Shown here piece after piece: positions 7,086-7,289 of a stretch of DNA of 7,289 bases (within the stretch, counting starts at the first letter, position 1; every line of letters begins with the position of its first letter). The position numbers and the translations under genes are program-made. Location: NCBI GenBank assembly GCA_046497505.1, contig JAWOFN010000053.1, positions 1-7,289 on the forward strand, given 5' to 3'. Source of the DNA: JAWOFN01 sp046497505 [NCBI: bacterium] (lineage in GTDB: Bacteria; Blakebacterota; Blakebacteria; Blakebacterales). The notes under the pieces are model-generated. The model was not told where the DNA came from and did no database searches. It saw nothing but the letters and a program-made list of their open reading frames with translations.

Positions 7086-7289
7086 CGCGACTCCCCGGGG
7101 GGCGCGGTGAGCCGCTCACAGATAAGGTCCTGGAGGTACTCGGCGGCCCGCACCGGGTCGGTGAAGTTGTTCGCCAGCAGGACCACCGTGAGGGTGTCGC
7201 CGCCCGCGGTCCGCAGGTAGCCGGAGAGCGCCCGGCTGTTGGAGATGTAGCCGGTCTTCGCCCAGACGTTGCCTTCCGCCGAGGACCCC
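7082..7289 (-). CDS. dacB: D-Ala-D-Ala carboxypeptidase (PBP4/DacB-like), C-terminal fragment
   Basis: Only the last 68 codons lie in the window; the gene runs in from the right edge. The fragment contains the sequence VWAKTGYISNSRALSGY, which carries the KTG box of penicillin-recognising serine enzymes, followed by the small-residue strand and the hydrophobic TLTVVLLANNF segment. This arrangement is typical of the C-terminus of PBP4-type (peptidase S13) D-alanyl-D-alanine carboxypeptidase/endopeptidases, which trim peptidoglycan side chains in the periplasm. The catalytic SxxK and SxN motifs and any signal peptide would lie outside the window, so activity cannot be judged. A class C beta-lactamase-like serine hydrolase is the main alternative. 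Its TGA stop overlaps the possible TTG start of the thioesterase gene, suggesting co-translation. Confidence 0.75.
   Translation of the reverse strand, partial: GSSAEGNVWAKTGYISNSRALSGYLRTAGGDTLTVVLLANNFTDPVRAAEYLQDLICERLTAPPGESR

Noticed and set aside
1-7289. Possible defence system, prophage, transposon or CRISPR array
   Set aside because: No repeats, integrase, transposase, toxin-antitoxin or nuclease genes are visible; every gene belongs to a known cellular family.

Overview
This is a GC-rich (roughly two-thirds G+C), almost fully coding stretch of bacterial chromosome. Seven protein genes are visible, all read leftward (minus strand). The two outermost are cut by the window edges. No junction exceeds about 20 nt and three adjacent pairs touch or nearly touch: a TTGA stop/start overlap, a GTGA overlap and a 4-nt gap. 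The layout suggests one long transcription unit. I see no RNA gene, IS, CRISPR array, integrase, attachment site or convincing terminator, and no non-coding gap over 300 nt. The protein styles and high GC fit a Gemmatimonadota-like or related GC-rich, poorly cultured Gram-negative lineage, but this is a guess from general resemblance.

In transcription order (right to left), the window opens with the C-terminus of a penicillin-binding D-Ala-D-Ala carboxypeptidase carrying its KTG box (7082-7289). A hotdog-fold acyl-CoA thioesterase of the YbgC/4-hydroxybenzoyl-CoA thioesterase type follows (6615-7085). Next is a two-gene polyamine module: pyruvoyl-dependent arginine decarboxylase (6025-6594) and agmatinase (5104-6015). 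Together these would convert arginine to agmatine and then to putrescine plus urea. Then comes a 944-residue UvrA-family excinuclease ATPase (2260-5094), which looks like a divergent paralogue rather than the standard housekeeping UvrA. Overlapping its stop codon is a 680-residue membrane hybrid histidine kinase with GAF, HisKA, HATPase and C-terminal receiver domains (221-2263). The window closes with the start of a CNNM/CorC-type DUF21 membrane protein (1-216).

The only evident biochemical pathway is arginine to putrescine. The UvrA paralogue and the kinase are tied by translational coupling, so co-expression of a DNA-damage-recognition ATPase with a cytosolic-sensing kinase is a reasonable hypothesis. 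Nothing here proves a shared function. I found no clear undescribed system; the most interesting points are the divergent UvrA, its coupling to the kinase, and the pyruvoyl decarboxylase/agmatinase pair next to it.
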